Assembly: GCA_020026075.1 (NCBI GenBank)
Contig: JAHHQZ010000004.1
Coordinates: 1 to 64,000 of the forward strand
DNA length: 64,000 nucleotides
Source of the DNA: Actinobacillus sp.
GTDB taxonomy: Bacteria; Pseudomonadota; Gammaproteobacteria; Enterobacterales; Pasteurellaceae
Direction: 5' to 3'
Position 1 is the first letter of the stretch. Every line of letters begins with the position of its first letter. This document shows positions 39,361 through 48,791 of this stretch, one piece after another. The position numbers and the translations under genes are program-made. The notes under the pieces were generated by a model, which saw nothing but the letters and a program-made list of their open reading frames with translations, made no database searches and was not told the DNA's origin.

Positions 39361-39648
39361 TTATACACGTTTGAAGTCGATGTGAACGAGTTTTGGTTTG
39401 AATGGGTGACGTTGCATCGCTTGCACTTTAACAGCGACTTTTTTACCTTCAACATCAAGGGTGATAACGTCAGAGTAGAAGCTATCGTGAACTTGTGCGT
39501 TGTTTACCGCATCGTGGTTTAAGATGATTGCGATTGGTGCTTCTTCCCCACCGTAAATGATTGCTGGGATTTCACCGTTGTGACGCAGGCGGCGGCTCGC
39601 ACCCTTACCATGCGTAGGACGTACAGTTGCTTTAAATTCAAATGCCAT
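39361..39648 (-). CDS. rplY: 50S ribosomal protein L25
   Basis: 95 residues from [20 protein letters not shown], the short single-domain form found in gammaproteobacteria, with [10 protein letters not shown] and HIDFKRV. It binds 5S rRNA. It lies between two hairpins: a terminator below and a terminator-like structure in its leader. Confidence 0.95.
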   Translation of the reverse strand: MAFEFKATVRPTHGKGASRRLRHNGEIPAIIYGGEEAPIAIILNHDAVNNAQVHDSFYSDVITLDVEGKKVAVKVQAMQRHPFKPKLVHIDFKRV

Positions 39649-39672
39649 TGTTGGATTCTCTTTTGTTTCGAT

Positions 39673-39707
39673 TAAAAAAAATAAAACCACAGGCGACCCA
39701 GTGGTTT
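39673..39707 (-). terminator. Terminator-like hairpin in the rplY leader
   Basis: On the bottom strand AAACCAC and GTGGTTT pair around a 10-base loop and are followed by an A/T stretch with a run of T residues, about 25 bases before the rplY start. No gene ends just upstream, so it could be an attenuator of rplY. Confidence 0.5.
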
Positions 39708-39893
39708 CACATTATGTTCAGAATTGAACGGACGGATTATAGTGTTTTTTACAACGACTGCCAAGTAAAAAAGCACGATAATCTGCAAAAAGGTACGAAT
39801 GCTTTCAGCATTTGTGCTTCAATTTCATCCGTCATATGCCCTTGTTACACGGCTTTTAGCACTGGTTAAACACCACATCAGGGAAGTTATTAT

Positions 39894-39923
39894 TTTCAAA
39901 ATTTTTCATAAAATTCCGACCTG
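39894..39923 (-). repeat. Single motif (GGTCGGAAT variant)
   Basis: The bottom strand reads AGGTCGGAATTTTATG, then AAAATTTTG, immediately downstream of the yqhD-like gene. Confidence 0.7.
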
Positions 39924-39925
39924 CC

Positions 39926-41083
39926 TTAATAGGTGTTTTCTACGATTTGTTTCACCATTTCAGGGGTAACGCTTTGGCGTTCGCCTAGCCCTAACCAGCC
40001 ACGCTCTTGGAAACGTTGTGCGATGGTTTCCGCCGTGCCTTGATAATCTTCGGTGTAAGCAGATAAGCGAGTGTCAATGCCAACGCTGTGGAAAAATTGC
40101 TCCGTTGCGCTGATGGCTTTTAAGGCTTTTTCTTCCGTTGTACCGTCTGTAATGCCCCACACACGTTCGCCGAATTGGGCGAGTTTTTCTTGTTTATTTT
40201 CTAAACAATAATGATAGTAGGCTGGCAAAACGACAGCTAAGGTGCGTGCGTGGTCAATGCCGTGAAGTGCGGTGAACTCGTGACCGATGGCGTGTACACC
40301 CCAGTCGGATGGAACGCCTTGTGCGATCAAGCCATTGAGCGCCATTGTACAGCTCCACATAAAGTTGGATGCCGCTTGATAATTTTTCGGATCGGCGATC
40401 ACTTTCGGGCCGACTTCCACTAAGGTTTGCAAGATCCCTTCGGCGAAACGATCTTGTAGCAAGCCGTCTGCTGGGTAGGTCATATATTGTTCTAAAACGT
40501 GTACAAAAGCGTCCACTACGCCGTTTTCTAATTGGCGTTTTGGCAGGGATTGGATCACCGTAGGATCCAACACAGAGCATTGCGGGAACAAGTTCGGCGA
40601 GGCGAAAGAGCGTTTTTCTTTCAAGGCACGGCGTGAAATCACAGCACCAGAATTCATTTCAGAGCCAGTGGCTGGCAAGGTCAATACAGTTGAAAATGGC
40701 AAGGCTTGCGCTACCGTTAAGCGTTTTGCCAAGATCTCCCACGAATCACCCTCGTAGCAACTGGCTGCAGCGATGAATTTCGCACCGTCAATCACTGAGC
40801 CACCGCCAACGGCTAAAATGTAATCTAAATTTTGTGCTTTAATCGTGGCGACTGCCTCCATTAGCACATCATATTCTGGATTCGCTGGCACGCCTGCAAA
40901 TTCCACAATGTGATAGTCTGCTAACACCGCCATAATTTGCTCATACACGCCGTTACACTTGATACTGCCGCCGCCGTAAAGCATTAAAATTCTCGCATTT
41001 TGCGGAATCTCATCTTTTAATTTCGTAATTTGCCCTTGCCCAAAGATAATTTTTGTCGGGTTTTTATAAATAAAATTTTGCAT
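39926..41083 (-). CDS. yqhD: Iron-type alcohol dehydrogenase / aldehyde reductase (YqhD-like)
   Basis: The 385-residue protein has an N-terminal dinucleotide domain with ILAVGGGSVIDGAKFIA (near residue 92) and a helical metal domain with the His ligands in FVHVLEQYMT, HAIGHEFTALHGIDHARTL. Length and sequence follow E. coli YqhD, an NADPH-dependent aldehyde reductase protective against reactive aldehydes. It is 12 bases downstream of nfsB and likely co-transcribed with it. Confidence 0.85.
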   Translation of the reverse strand: MQNFIYKNPTKIIFGQGQITKLKDEIPQNARILMLYGGGSIKCNGVYEQIMAVLADYHIVEFAGVPANPEYDVLMEAVATIKAQNLDYILAVGGGSVIDGAKFIAAASCYEGDSWEILAKRLTVAQALPFSTVLTLPATGSEMNSGAVISRRALKEKRSFASPNLFPQCSVLDPTVIQSLPKRQLENGVVDAFVHVLEQYMTYPADGLLQDRFAEGILQTLVEVGPKVIADPKNYQAASNFMWSCTMALNGLIAQGVPSDWGVHAIGHEFTALHGIDHARTLAVVLPAYYHYCLENKQEKLAQFGERVWGITDGTTEEKALKAISATEQFFHSVGIDTRLSAYTEDYQGTAETIAQRFQERGWLGLGERQSVTPEMVKQIVENTY

Positions 41084-41095
41084 TTTTTGTCCTTT

Positions 41096-41752
41096 TTATT
41101 CAATCGGTGTGAAAATCTCTGCAAGTGCTAGGCGAGATTTTGGTAAGGCGGCGTTGAAGTCGTCAGCGGCCGCATAGCCGAGTGCGACCAGTACTACTGG
41201 GCGGAGTTTTTTGGCGTCGAGATCCAAAACTTCGCTCAAAATTCCAGTATCAAAGCCTTCGATAGGTACGGAGTCAATGCCCATTGCTTTTGCGCCGAGC
41301 AGTAAATTACCTAACGCCAAATACGCTTGATGAGTTGCCCAGCTTAGTTGTTTTTCTTCACTGACAGTGTTCTTGCCCACGAAATATGCACGAGCTTTGC
41401 TGATCAGTTGGCGAATATCCGCTGTGGCGTAACGTCCATCAGTTTGTTCTTGGTTGCCGATTTTTTCTAAATAGTCGGCACCTAGATCTTCTTTCACGCA
41501 GATGACAAACACATCAGAGCAGTTCAAAATTTTGCTTTCGTTAAAAGCAAAATCCCCTTGCGTGGCCTCCGCTACTTTGGCTTTGGCTGCTGGTGTGCTG
41601 GCAACGAGTACGTGCCACGGTTGTATGTTTACGCTGGATGGACTTAATTGAAAGAGGGTTTCTAGTTCGGTTAATTGTTCCGCTGAAATGCGTTTGCTTG
41701 GGTCAAATTTTTTCGTGGAATAACGAGCTTTGGCGATAGATAAAATATCCAT
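41096..41752 (-). CDS. nfsB: Oxygen-insensitive NAD(P)H nitroreductase
   Basis: 218 residues in the nitroreductase fold, following E. coli NfsB: ARYSTKKFDPSKRISAEQL, LSPSSVNIQPWHVLVAST (FMN-binding), SVPIEGFDTGILSE and FNAALPKSRL near the end. It reduces nitroaromatics, quinones and flavins with bound FMN. Upstream lies a broken glutathione transferase, and downstream an aldehyde reductase, together a small detoxification cluster. Confidence 0.92.
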   Translation of the reverse strand: MDILSIAKARYSTKKFDPSKRISAEQLTELETLFQLSPSSVNIQPWHVLVASTPAAKAKVAEATQGDFAFNESKILNCSDVFVICVKEDLGADYLEKIGNQEQTDGRYATADIRQLISKARAYFVGKNTVSEEKQLSWATHQAYLALGNLLLGAKAMGIDSVPIEGFDTGILSEVLDLDAKKLRPVVLVALGYAAADDFNAALPKSRLALAEIFTPIE

Positions 41753-41776
41753 AACGTATCCTTTTATGATGATTGG

Positions 41777-42228
41777 TTAAATGAAGTCACCACTTTTTTG
41801 GGTAGCGGTCTTAAAGCTTAGTAAGGCTTGCACACGTTTTAGGTAGGCCGGAATATTTGGGTAATTTTTGTCAAATACAAATAAATTTAAGCGATTTAGA
41901 GAAAATAATTCAAGGCTCAACACGATGTCCACCGTCGTTAAGGTATCGCCTGCGAAGAATGCGGTTTCGCTAAGCTGTTTTTCCATTAAAGCAAGCAATG
42001 CTCACAAAAGTAGCATTAGGAAAAAATCCAGTACTTTCTGCGTAGTGCCTTACCTTACAATACGGCTTACATAGGGACAGTACCTGCTGGATGAAGATCT
42101 TTGTAAGCTTGCGATGCGAGGTTCGCTACGGCATTGCGTTGAAAAAGTTTCAGTTCATAGGGAACCTTTAGCACTTCCATTATCCAAACGATACGGAAGG
42201 ATTGAGAATGTTGTAAATGGTATTGTAC
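41777..42228 (-). pseudogene. Glutathione S-transferase, degenerate
   Basis: The upstream half reads YHLQHSQSFRIVWIMEVLKV, then PYELKLFQRNA and DLHPAGTVP, the thioredoxin-like N-terminal domain of a GST. It then hits stops and frame changes (about 42000-42070). The downstream half (41777-41998) has ETAFFAGDTLTTVDIVLSLEL, the C-terminal helical domain. No start codon fits. A GGCCGGAAT motif lies within it (41841-41872). Confidence 0.75.
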
Positions 42229-42340
42229 ACTCTTTTAATCTGCAAGAAAAAAGCCGTTGCGACACGGCACTATATGAATGAACATTCATTCAAAATAAAC
42301 ATAATAAAAGATTAGCTTAAATTACAACCATTGATCAACG

Positions 42341-42371
42341 AAAGTCGGAATTTTGCTGAAAATTCCGACCT
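42341..42371. repeat. Inverted pair of the motif (GTCGGAAT variant)
   Basis: GTCGGAATTTTGC and AAAATTCCGACC lie in the 313-base gap between the GST remnant and the DASS transporter. Otherwise the gap holds only promoter-like A/T-rich DNA. Confidence 0.8.
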
Positions 42372-42541
42372 TTTTTATCAAGCATAAAAAAACTGTGTGC
42401 TCCCCCTCACACTTTTCCACTTTTCTTATTTGTTTTGAGCAAGGCTTGTGGTAATTTACCGCCGTTTATTACAAGGTAATAACATTTCTCTTAATAACAT
42501 TTCTTTTATTTTTCTACTATTTATATTAAGGAGCGAATTTT

Positions 42542-43924
42542 ATGTCTACCCAATCCCGCCCCTTGTTTTCAAGGAATGCACTGATATTTCTTGCAGATGT
42601 GGTTTTCTTTTTCCTGCTTTTAAATCTGTTACCTTTTGACGAAAAAGCCAATAGCGGTCTAGCATTGCTCGGTTTTATTGCCGTGTTATGGCTTACAGAG
42701 GCACTGCACGTAAGCATTACCGCCCTACTCGTACCAATTTTGGCAGTTTTCTTAGGGCTGGTAACGACCAAAGATGCGTTGGTTTCCTTCTCTAACCCTA
42801 TCATCTATTTATTCTTTGGTGGCTTTGCATTGGCAACCGCATTGCATAAGCAAAAACTTGATCAAGTGATCGCTAATAAAATTATGAACTTAGCTCGTGG
42901 GAATTTCTTTATTGCGGCACTGTATTTGTTCTCTACTACCGCATTTTTATCAATGTGGATGAGTAACACCGCAACCGCAGCGATGATGTTACCACTTGCT
43001 TTGGGCATTCTTAGCCAAATGGATCGTCAGGAATATCACAACACCTACGTTTTCGTGCTGCTTGGTATTGCATACAGTGCGAGTATCGGCGGTATGGGAA
43101 CCGTTGTTGGTAGCCCGCCGAATGCGATTGTAGCCTCACAGTTGAACCTAAACTTTATGGAATGGATGCAATACGGCTTGCCAATTATGATCATCTTAAT
43201 GCCAATTATGATCGGTATGCTGTACATTATGTTTAAACCCAAATTGACGTTCCATTTTGACCGTAATTTTGAACGCATTCCAATGAACCGTGATCGTCTA
43301 GTCACGCTTGCTATTTTCTTGGTCATCGCTGGTAGCTGGGTATTTAGCAAACAGATCAACCCTGTTTTATCTGGTCTTTTAGGGCTTTCTGGCAAAATTG
43401 CTGAATTCGATAGTATTATTGCATTGCTTGCGGTGGCGTTAATTTGTATTACTAATGTGGCAAAATGGAAAGACATTCAAGACAACACCGACTGGGGTGT
43501 GTTAATTCTTTTCGGTGGCGGTATCACGTTAAGTATGGTGCTAAAAAACTCTGGTGCGAGCAAAATCTTAGCAGACAACATTGTGTTCTTAATTCAAGGT
43601 CAGCATTATTACTTAATCGGCTTGCTCGTGGCGGCATTTATTATTTTCCTAACGGAATTTACCTCTAACACCGCCAGCGCTGCCCTTTTAGTACCGCTCT
43701 TTATTTCCATCGCTAATTCTCTTGGCGTGCCAGACACTGGGCTTGCCCTTATCGTGGGTATCGGCGCCTCTTGTGCCTTTATGTTGCCTGTGGCAACGCC
43801 GCCAAACGCCATTGTTTATGGTACGGGCGAGATCCAACAAAGCGATATGCTCAAAGCAGGTATTGTGTTAAATATTATTAGTGTGCTGGTCATCAGCACT
43901 ATCGCCTATGTATTTTGGTTTTAA
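42542..43924 (+). CDS. DASS-family Na+/dicarboxylate symporter
   Basis: 460 residues with 11 or so membrane helices and the two SNT signature motifs of the divalent anion/Na+ symporters: MSNTATAAMMLP (near residue 140) and TSNTASAALLVP (near 377), plus GSPPNAIVAS and TPPNAIVYG hairpins. The family includes VcINDY and takes up succinate, malate or fumarate, or citrate. It is monocistronic with a clear terminator. Confidence 0.9.
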   Translation: MSTQSRPLFSRNALIFLADVVFFFLLLNLLPFDEKANSGLALLGFIAVLWLTEALHVSITALLVPILAVFLGLVTTKDALVSFSNPIIYLFFGGFALATALHKQKLDQVIANKIMNLARGNFFIAALYLFSTTAFLSMWMSNTATAAMMLPLALGILSQMDRQEYHNTYVFVLLGIAYSASIGGMGTVVGSPPNAIVASQLNLNFMEWMQYGLPIMIILMPIMIGMLYIMFKPKLTFHFDRNFERIPMNRDRLVTLAIFLVIAGSWVFSKQINPVLSGLLGLSGKIAEFDSIIALLAVALICITNVAKWKDIQDNTDWGVLILFGGGITLSMVLKNSGASKILADNIVFLIQGQHYYLIGLLVAAFIIFLTEFTSNTASAALLVPLFISIANSLGVPDTGLALIVGIGASCAFMLPVATPPNAIVYGTGEIQQSDMLKAGIVLNIISVLVISTIAYVFWF

Positions 43925-43948
43925 CTCTCGTTAATAGCATAAAAAACA

Positions 43949-43975
43949 ACCCTGCTCATTGGCAGGGTTATTTGC
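43949..43975 (+). terminator. Terminator after the DASS transporter
   Basis: AACCCTGC and GCAGGGTT form a stem followed by ATTT. Confidence 0.75.
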
Positions 43976-43987
43976 ATTTTGGTCATT

Positions 43988-44012
43988 TTTTCTTAAAAAA
44001 TTCCAGCCTAGG
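43988..44012 (-). repeat. Single motif (GGCTGGAAT variant)
   Basis: The bottom strand reads CCTAGGCTGGAATTTTTT, just downstream of the following small membrane gene. Confidence 0.65.
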
Positions 44013-44039
44013 TTTTTTGTTTTTCATTCCATAAAAATA

Positions 44040-44375
44040 CTAATGAATTGGCGTGAAATCATACACAAAGCCATAGGCAAAGCAATAATACAATGCATAA
44101 TAAAAAAGCACCGTCGATAACGCCAGCCCCCAGCAGGCAAGGCTTGGGCGTTTTTGATGTACCACGTACCAAATGCGCGCCACAATGGCTAATAAAATGG
44201 GATACGCCCAAAAGAAAATGGTCATCGTACGAATCATTGCATTTGACAAATGCGGATTTTCTGAGATGCTTGCAGATAACATAATTAAGACAGGATAAAG
44301 TGCCACAGGCAAACAAAAGCCCGCAATCGCCCACGTAAACGGCTTAAATCCTTGTGGCATTGATGATTTTTTCAT
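44040..44375 (-). CDS. Small inner-membrane protein (DUF5389-like)
   Basis: 111 residues with three hydrophobic segments (about 14-33, 48-67 and 80-105). The start MKKSSMPQGFKPFTWAIAGF resembles small Pasteurellaceae membrane proteins grouped as DUF5389, of unknown function. The gene is alone between the DASS transporter and glpG, convergent with the former. The family name is from memory of the pattern and should be treated as tentative. Confidence 0.55.
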   Translation of the reverse strand: MKKSSMPQGFKPFTWAIAGFCLPVALYPVLIMLSASISENPHLSNAMIRTMTIFFWAYPILLAIVARIWYVVHQKRPSLACWGLALSTVLFYYALYYCFAYGFVYDFTPIH

Positions 44376-44420
44376 ATGCTTTCCCTAAATGTTTAACAAA
44401 ATAAAGAAGGATTATAAAAA

Positions 44421-45301
44421 ATGCATCCTCTTTTCGCTAGTCAGCAACCACAATTACTCTATACTTTCCGAGATTACATTCAAAAAAATTACGGCATAAC
44501 CCTAGAAGTAATGCCCTTCAATGAGCTAGGAGAACGCCAATATTTACTCATAATGCCTGAGAATTGCCCAACGAAACACAAATTCTAGCTGAGTTGCAAA
44601 CCTTTGCCCAAAATCCTCACGCTGCCAAATACAGCAACACAAGCTGGGAGCAAGGCGAATTATTACCCAAACAACCACTCGTGCAATGGCGGTGGCTGCG
44701 TGAATTTTGGCAAGCGAAAACCTACCAAAAAATTCCGTTCACCGTTGCGGTAACCCTACTGTGCATATTGGTGTATCTCGCCGAATGCTGGACGATTTAC
44801 GTACAAAATAGCGACTTCATTTTGCAAGCCCTGCACTACCCTGCCAACACCGCACAACAAAGCGAACTATGGCGCTACGTTTCACACGCCATCGTGCATT
44901 TAGGCCTGTGGCACCTTGCCTTTAATTTATGCTTTTGGTGGATTTTTGCAGGGGCGATTGAACGCCAACTCGGCTCAATCCCCTTGATTTTATTAACATT
45001 CACCAGTGCCATTATTTCAGGAATGAGCCAAAACTATTTCTCTGGTGCAGACTTTTTTGGCTTATCTGGCGTAGTTTACGCCGTGTTAGGTTTTGTGTTA
45101 ATCGAAGACAAATTCGCCGCCAAATGCTTTCACTTGCCTGACGGCTTTCTCACAATGCTACTCATAGGCCTCGTTCTCGGCTTCATCGCCCCCACCATCG
45201 GCATACAAATCGGCAACGCTGCCCACATCAGCGGATTCGTGGTTGGGGTTTTGTTCAGTACAATCGACATCCTACACCCCAAACTACATCAAAAAAAATA
45301 A
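44421..45301 (+). pseudogene. glpG: Rhomboid protease GlpG, frameshifted between domains
   Basis: The N-terminal cytoplasmic domain (MHPLFASQQPQLLYTFRDYI) is in one frame and the six-helix rhomboid domain in another. The join is near 44560: restoring one T gives MPENLPNETQILAEL. The membrane domain is intact, with the catalytic serine in FFGLSGVVYAVLG and histidine in GNAAHISG. GlpG cleaves membrane proteins within the bilayer. A TTG at 44564 could restart translation of the protease domain alone. A one-base assembly error is equally possible. Confidence 0.8.
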
Positions 45302-45343
45302 CGCTGGAATATTTCACAAAATTTAAAAAAAATTCCAGCATAC
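45302..45343. repeat. Inverted pair of the motif (CTGGAAT variant)
   Basis: AACGCTGGAATATTTC and AAAATTCCAGCAT face each other immediately after glpG. This is the last clearly chromosomal feature before the conjugative element. Confidence 0.8.
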
Positions 45344-45475
45344 ATTATCAATCACATAAACCAGCTCTAACTGTGAAATGTTTTTGCTCCATTGGCTTAA
45401 GGAACATTACATCACAATTTTTTAGGGAGATGTGTGGAGGGGGATCTGACTTCTCACGGATCAGGACTGCTTCAT

Positions 45476-45518
45476 TATATAATCGCAACGATTAAAAGAC
45501 AGTCGTTGCAATTATATA
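45476..45518. repeat. 16-bp inverted repeat at the integrase end of the element
   Basis: TATATAATCGCAACGA (45476-45491) and TCGTTGCAATTATATA (45503-45518) are inverted copies with one mismatch around an 11-base loop, 35 bases from the integrase stop. It may be an integrase/excision site, an int terminator, or part of the attachment region. Confidence 0.6.
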
Positions 45519-45552
45519 CGTTTTTATGGATTTTGCAAACGCCTTACTGCGT

Positions 45553-46450
45553 TTATATGTTATCTACGATGTTTCGTAGGGTTTCAGGATCATCTCGAAT
45601 GTATTCTAATGTTACATTTACGGAAGAATGTCCCAATAACTGCTTAACAACATAAAGATTACCCGGATCTTTCATTAAGCTAGTTGCTACAGTATGTCGA
45701 AATCTGTGTGGACTAATTCTAAATCCAGCAAATTGACTTAATTTTTCAAAAAAATAAGTTATTTGTGAGTCGCTCATTTCCTTTCCTTGCCGACTCGTTG
45801 TGAGCGTAAACTTATTAACATTGAATAGCTGTTCTTTGGGCGAGCTACCTCTTAATTTATGCTCCAGTAATAGCCTTTCTAACGCAGGTCTAAGCAATTT
45901 ACTAATTGGCAATTCGTGATAACAGTAATTCTTATTAATCGCTGCTGGCAGTGAGAGAATACCACGATGAATATCAACATTTTCGATTTTGAGTTTCAGT
46001 AGTTGTCGGCGGCGAATAGCGGTATAACGCAAGGTTTTTATGAGGGTTTCATAAAACCATACTGGACAACACCATCTTGGTAAGTTCTCTTGTTGAAAAA
46101 TGTCATTGATTTGATCAATTTGACTTTGGGTGAATGTCTTTTTGGGAGATTTTCCTGTTCGCATAAAGCAATGATTAAAAGGATTAGGTTTAGGTAAGAG
46201 TTGTTGATCAATTCCAAAAGTGTAGATTGCTTTTAAGTGGCGGACATAGTTGTTCCAGCTAATTGGTTTTAACCGTGTAGAAGTCGCTTGTCGCCACGTA
46301 ATAATATCCGTAGATTGCAATAATCGCATATCTTGATTTGGAAAGTGTTTCTTAAATTGTTTAACCACTTTTTCATACGATCCCACAGTATCTTCTCGAA
46401 GAAATTTATGGTAAAAATTTTTGCATAATAGTATCAATGGTTACTTTCAT
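45553..46450 (-). pseudogene. int: Tyrosine recombinase (integrase) of the conjugative element, N-terminal frameshift
   Basis: About 298 residues with an N-terminal SAM-like core-binding domain and a catalytic domain holding the conserved residues: Arg in TAIRRRQLLKLK, HRFRHTVATSL, LLGHSS and the nucleophile Tyr in TLEYI. The ATG at 46450 (MKVTIDTIMQKF) leads into a stop because of five T residues where four would read MQKFYHKFLREDTV. The homologous frame continues from there to the end. Either the integrase starts from a weak internal codon, the T tract slips, or the assembly has a one-base error. Confidence 0.8.
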
Positions 46451-46452
46451 TT

Positions 46453-48525
46453 TTAAGTTTTCCTTAATTTCAAATGATGGTTATTGAGAACAGTCCTGTT
46501 CCCCAAGAAGTATGTAAAATCTTTTACTAAATATCCAGTTAATTCCGTTTCTTTTACGCTACTTTGGATTTTTACTGTCCAAAAATTATAAGAATCCTTG
46601 TTCTCAGTGTCGTAACGCACGGTATGTAAATTGAGTTTCTGAAATTCTTTTTGCAATGCTTCCCATAATACCTGATCACTTCGCCCTGTTCGCTCAATAA
46701 CATAGGAACGAAAGATTTGTGGTGTAACCATAAAAAGATGATTTTCTACAATATGCAATAATGCATCACTTTGATTTAGCTTGATTTTATTTATTTGAAA
46801 ACCTACTTTCACCCATTGAATAAAATCATCAATTTGTATTTTATTACTTGGATCTAAACTCGCTTTGGTCGGTTGCACAGGTTTAGCTTGTGGTGGTTTT
46901 ACAAAATTTTGAGGTATGTTACGAACTCGCTGTGATGTTGGTAATTCCGTTGGCGGTAAGGTTGAATGGCGTTTTTCTTGGTTTACAGCATCCGATTTAA
47001 CCAGTGAACTCGGTGTCATCGGTTGACGAGGTTCTTGTGGTATTACTGATTCAGACTCAGTCAATGGCGGCTCTATTACTGGTTCAGTATTTGATGCTAT
47101 TTCTGTTTCAGCTTGAGGATTGTCTATGGGCTGAGAAATTTCTACTATTGCTGGCATTTCATCTACTACAGACACTTCTGTGGTCGTTGATGATTCGGTA
47201 TTTCCAAATATATCTAATACAGCATTCATTAACGTATCATCTAGGCTTTCAGTATTATTTAATGCTGTTTCAGATGTCGGTGCTACTAATGCCGGATCAG
47301 GTAAATTAATGACTGGTTCAGTATCAATCACTGGCGTTGCTGGCTCGTCTGCTGTATCAAGGGTGTTACCTTGACTGTCTACTGGTGTGATTGTGCCTTT
47401 AAAATTTTCAGGGCGATCAGCCACGTTTGGCCAAATTAACTGTGGTGAAATCCGTAATAAGGTAAACGTATTCTTTGGTTTCCAGCTATCTGTGGCGACG
47501 TTACACGTCCAAATAGCCATATTGTCAGGTGTCGACTCGATGAGTTTATGTGCCTGCATTTCATCAAAAATTTTCGCATTTTGAACAGGCACACTTACGC
47601 CTTGATTGACTAAATACGCACGCACCGCATCCGCAGTGGTTTTTGACATCACCCACAACCCTTGCTCATTCAAATAACCTTGACTACCGCCTTTGGGATT
47701 ATTGAGATTAAAGCCTTTCACAACGTGGCGGAGAGCTAATTGTAGTTGTTTTGCAAAAGACACTTTCGGCGTTTCATCAAGTTTATTGATGTCGCCGCCC
47801 AATGCCATTGTTACAGAGAGCTGATCCGCTTTCTGCACTATTTCTGCCAAAATTCCAGCCTTGTCGCTATGACCGCTGACGTAATACAGCAACGCCGCAA
47901 AGGGGCTTGGAAAGGTTGCCAGCCAATTTAAAGCCATTGGTGGGATCAAATAATGTAATAAGAATGAGCCTAATGTAGGGTGCAGTTCGTAATCCCTGTC
48001 AGGGTTATAACAAAATCGGTACGGCAAGGTAGGGCGACCTTGCCACGGAAACCATTGCTGTTCGTTTTCAAGCACCACTTTTATATCTACTGCAATTTTA
48101 CCAATGTCGTGTAATAAGGCCGCATAGATGATTAACGCCGTCCATACATCTCGCTGTTTGGCTTGTTCTTCAGGTGGCGAGTTTTGCGGTAACACATAAT
48201 TCTGTCGCAGTTTTGCTGCAAGGGCGATAACTTCTAAACCGTGATCCAGCATTCCGCCTAAATAAGCGTGGTGATGAGATTCGCTCGCAGGTAAAAGTTG
48301 AACCAGCTCGGCATAACGCTCAATGGGGGTGCGGTAAAGCTGTTGGAAATTATCAGGTGTCATTGATACATTTTGCCAAATAATATTTAACTGTTTTTGG
48401 CGATGAGGTGTATCCAGTAACTGTTCGGCAGTTTGTGGCAAATGCCAGCCTGGTTTATGTTCTACTACTGGGGCAGATGTAGTGGCTGGAATTTTACGAA
48501 AAATTTTATTAATAAAGTGGTACAT
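46453..48525 (-). CDS. traI: MobH-type relaxase (TraI_2/PFL_4751-like)
   Basis: About 690 residues from MYHFINKIFRKIPA. The N-terminal part carries an HD-hydrolase-like metal centre, HHHAYLGGMLDHGLEV (near residue 95) and LLHDIGKI (near 150), the hallmark of MobH relaxases. A low-complexity acidic linker (about 400-560) precedes a C-terminal DUF1528-like domain. It should nick oriT and lead the strand into the recipient. Dispersed motif copies lie inside it (47840-47864 and 48482-48510). It is three bases upstream of the integrase start region, so both may share a transcript. Confidence 0.88.
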   Translation of the reverse strand: MYHFINKIFRKIPATTSAPVVEHKPGWHLPQTAEQLLDTPHRQKQLNIIWQNVSMTPDNFQQLYRTPIERYAELVQLLPASESHHHAYLGGMLDHGLEVIALAAKLRQNYVLPQNSPPEEQAKQRDVWTALIIYAALLHDIGKIAVDIKVVLENEQQWFPWQGRPTLPYRFCYNPDRDYELHPTLGSFLLHYLIPPMALNWLATFPSPFAALLYYVSGHSDKAGILAEIVQKADQLSVTMALGGDINKLDETPKVSFAKQLQLALRHVVKGFNLNNPKGGSQGYLNEQGLWVMSKTTADAVRAYLVNQGVSVPVQNAKIFDEMQAHKLIESTPDNMAIWTCNVATDSWKPKNTFTLLRISPQLIWPNVADRPENFKGTITPVDSQGNTLDTADEPATPVIDTEPVINLPDPALVAPTSETALNNTESLDDTLMNAVLDIFGNTESSTTTEVSVVDEMPAIVEISQPIDNPQAETEIASNTEPVIEPPLTESESVIPQEPRQPMTPSSLVKSDAVNQEKRHSTLPPTELPTSQRVRNIPQNFVKPPQAKPVQPTKASLDPSNKIQIDDFIQWVKVGFQINKIKLNQSDALLHIVENHLFMVTPQIFRSYVIERTGRSDQVLWEALQKEFQKLNLHTVRYDTENKDSYNFWTVKIQSSVKETELTGYLVKDFTYFLGNRTVLNNHHLKLRKT

Positions 48526-48791
48526 AGCGATTAAATAACGTGAAAAGTTACTCAACCTACCACAAATAAATCAAACGATTAACCATAAATTAAATGGATT
48601 TTTTATTTAATTTATTGGTGGTTTTTTCTTGTTTTAGATGGGGGATATTTTACTATGTCGGCGTGAACACAGTACATAAAGGGATTTTTTCAATAGTGAT
48701 AGACACTATTGCCCTGCGTACTGGTAAAGCCCAAAATCTTTTATAGGTTTGGGGCTTTATTGCATTTATAATATTGAAACTACTCGTAAGC
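48526..48791. promoter_or_regulatory. Gene-free region upstream of the relaxase (candidate oriT)
   Basis: This 266-base gap holds A/T-rich DNA, GGGGGATATTTTACTATG, and the perfect inverted repeat CAATAGTG/CACTATTG (48691-48698 and 48704-48711). It lies next to the relaxase gene, where oriT sites are often found. No nick site can be recognised. Confidence 0.4.
48725..48759 (-). terminator. Stem-loop between relaxase leader and small membrane gene
   Basis: TAAAGCCC and GGGCTTTA with flanking AAA/TTT form a 10-11 bp stem downstream of the 65-residue gene, likely its terminator. Confidence 0.65.

Noticed and set aside
40265..40273. Classical Haemophilus uptake core AAGTGCGGT
   Set aside because: I saw only one copy, inside the yqhD-like gene, far below the density expected if it were the uptake signal here; probably chance.
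45434..45655. 73-codon frame between glpG and the integrase
   Set aside because: It runs antisense into the integrase 3' end and crosses the inverted repeat; no protein-like composition.
48691..48711. Calling the CAATAGTG/CACTATTG repeat a definite oriT nick site
   Set aside because: Position near the relaxase is suggestive, but no nic consensus is visible and MobH origins are too varied to call by eye.
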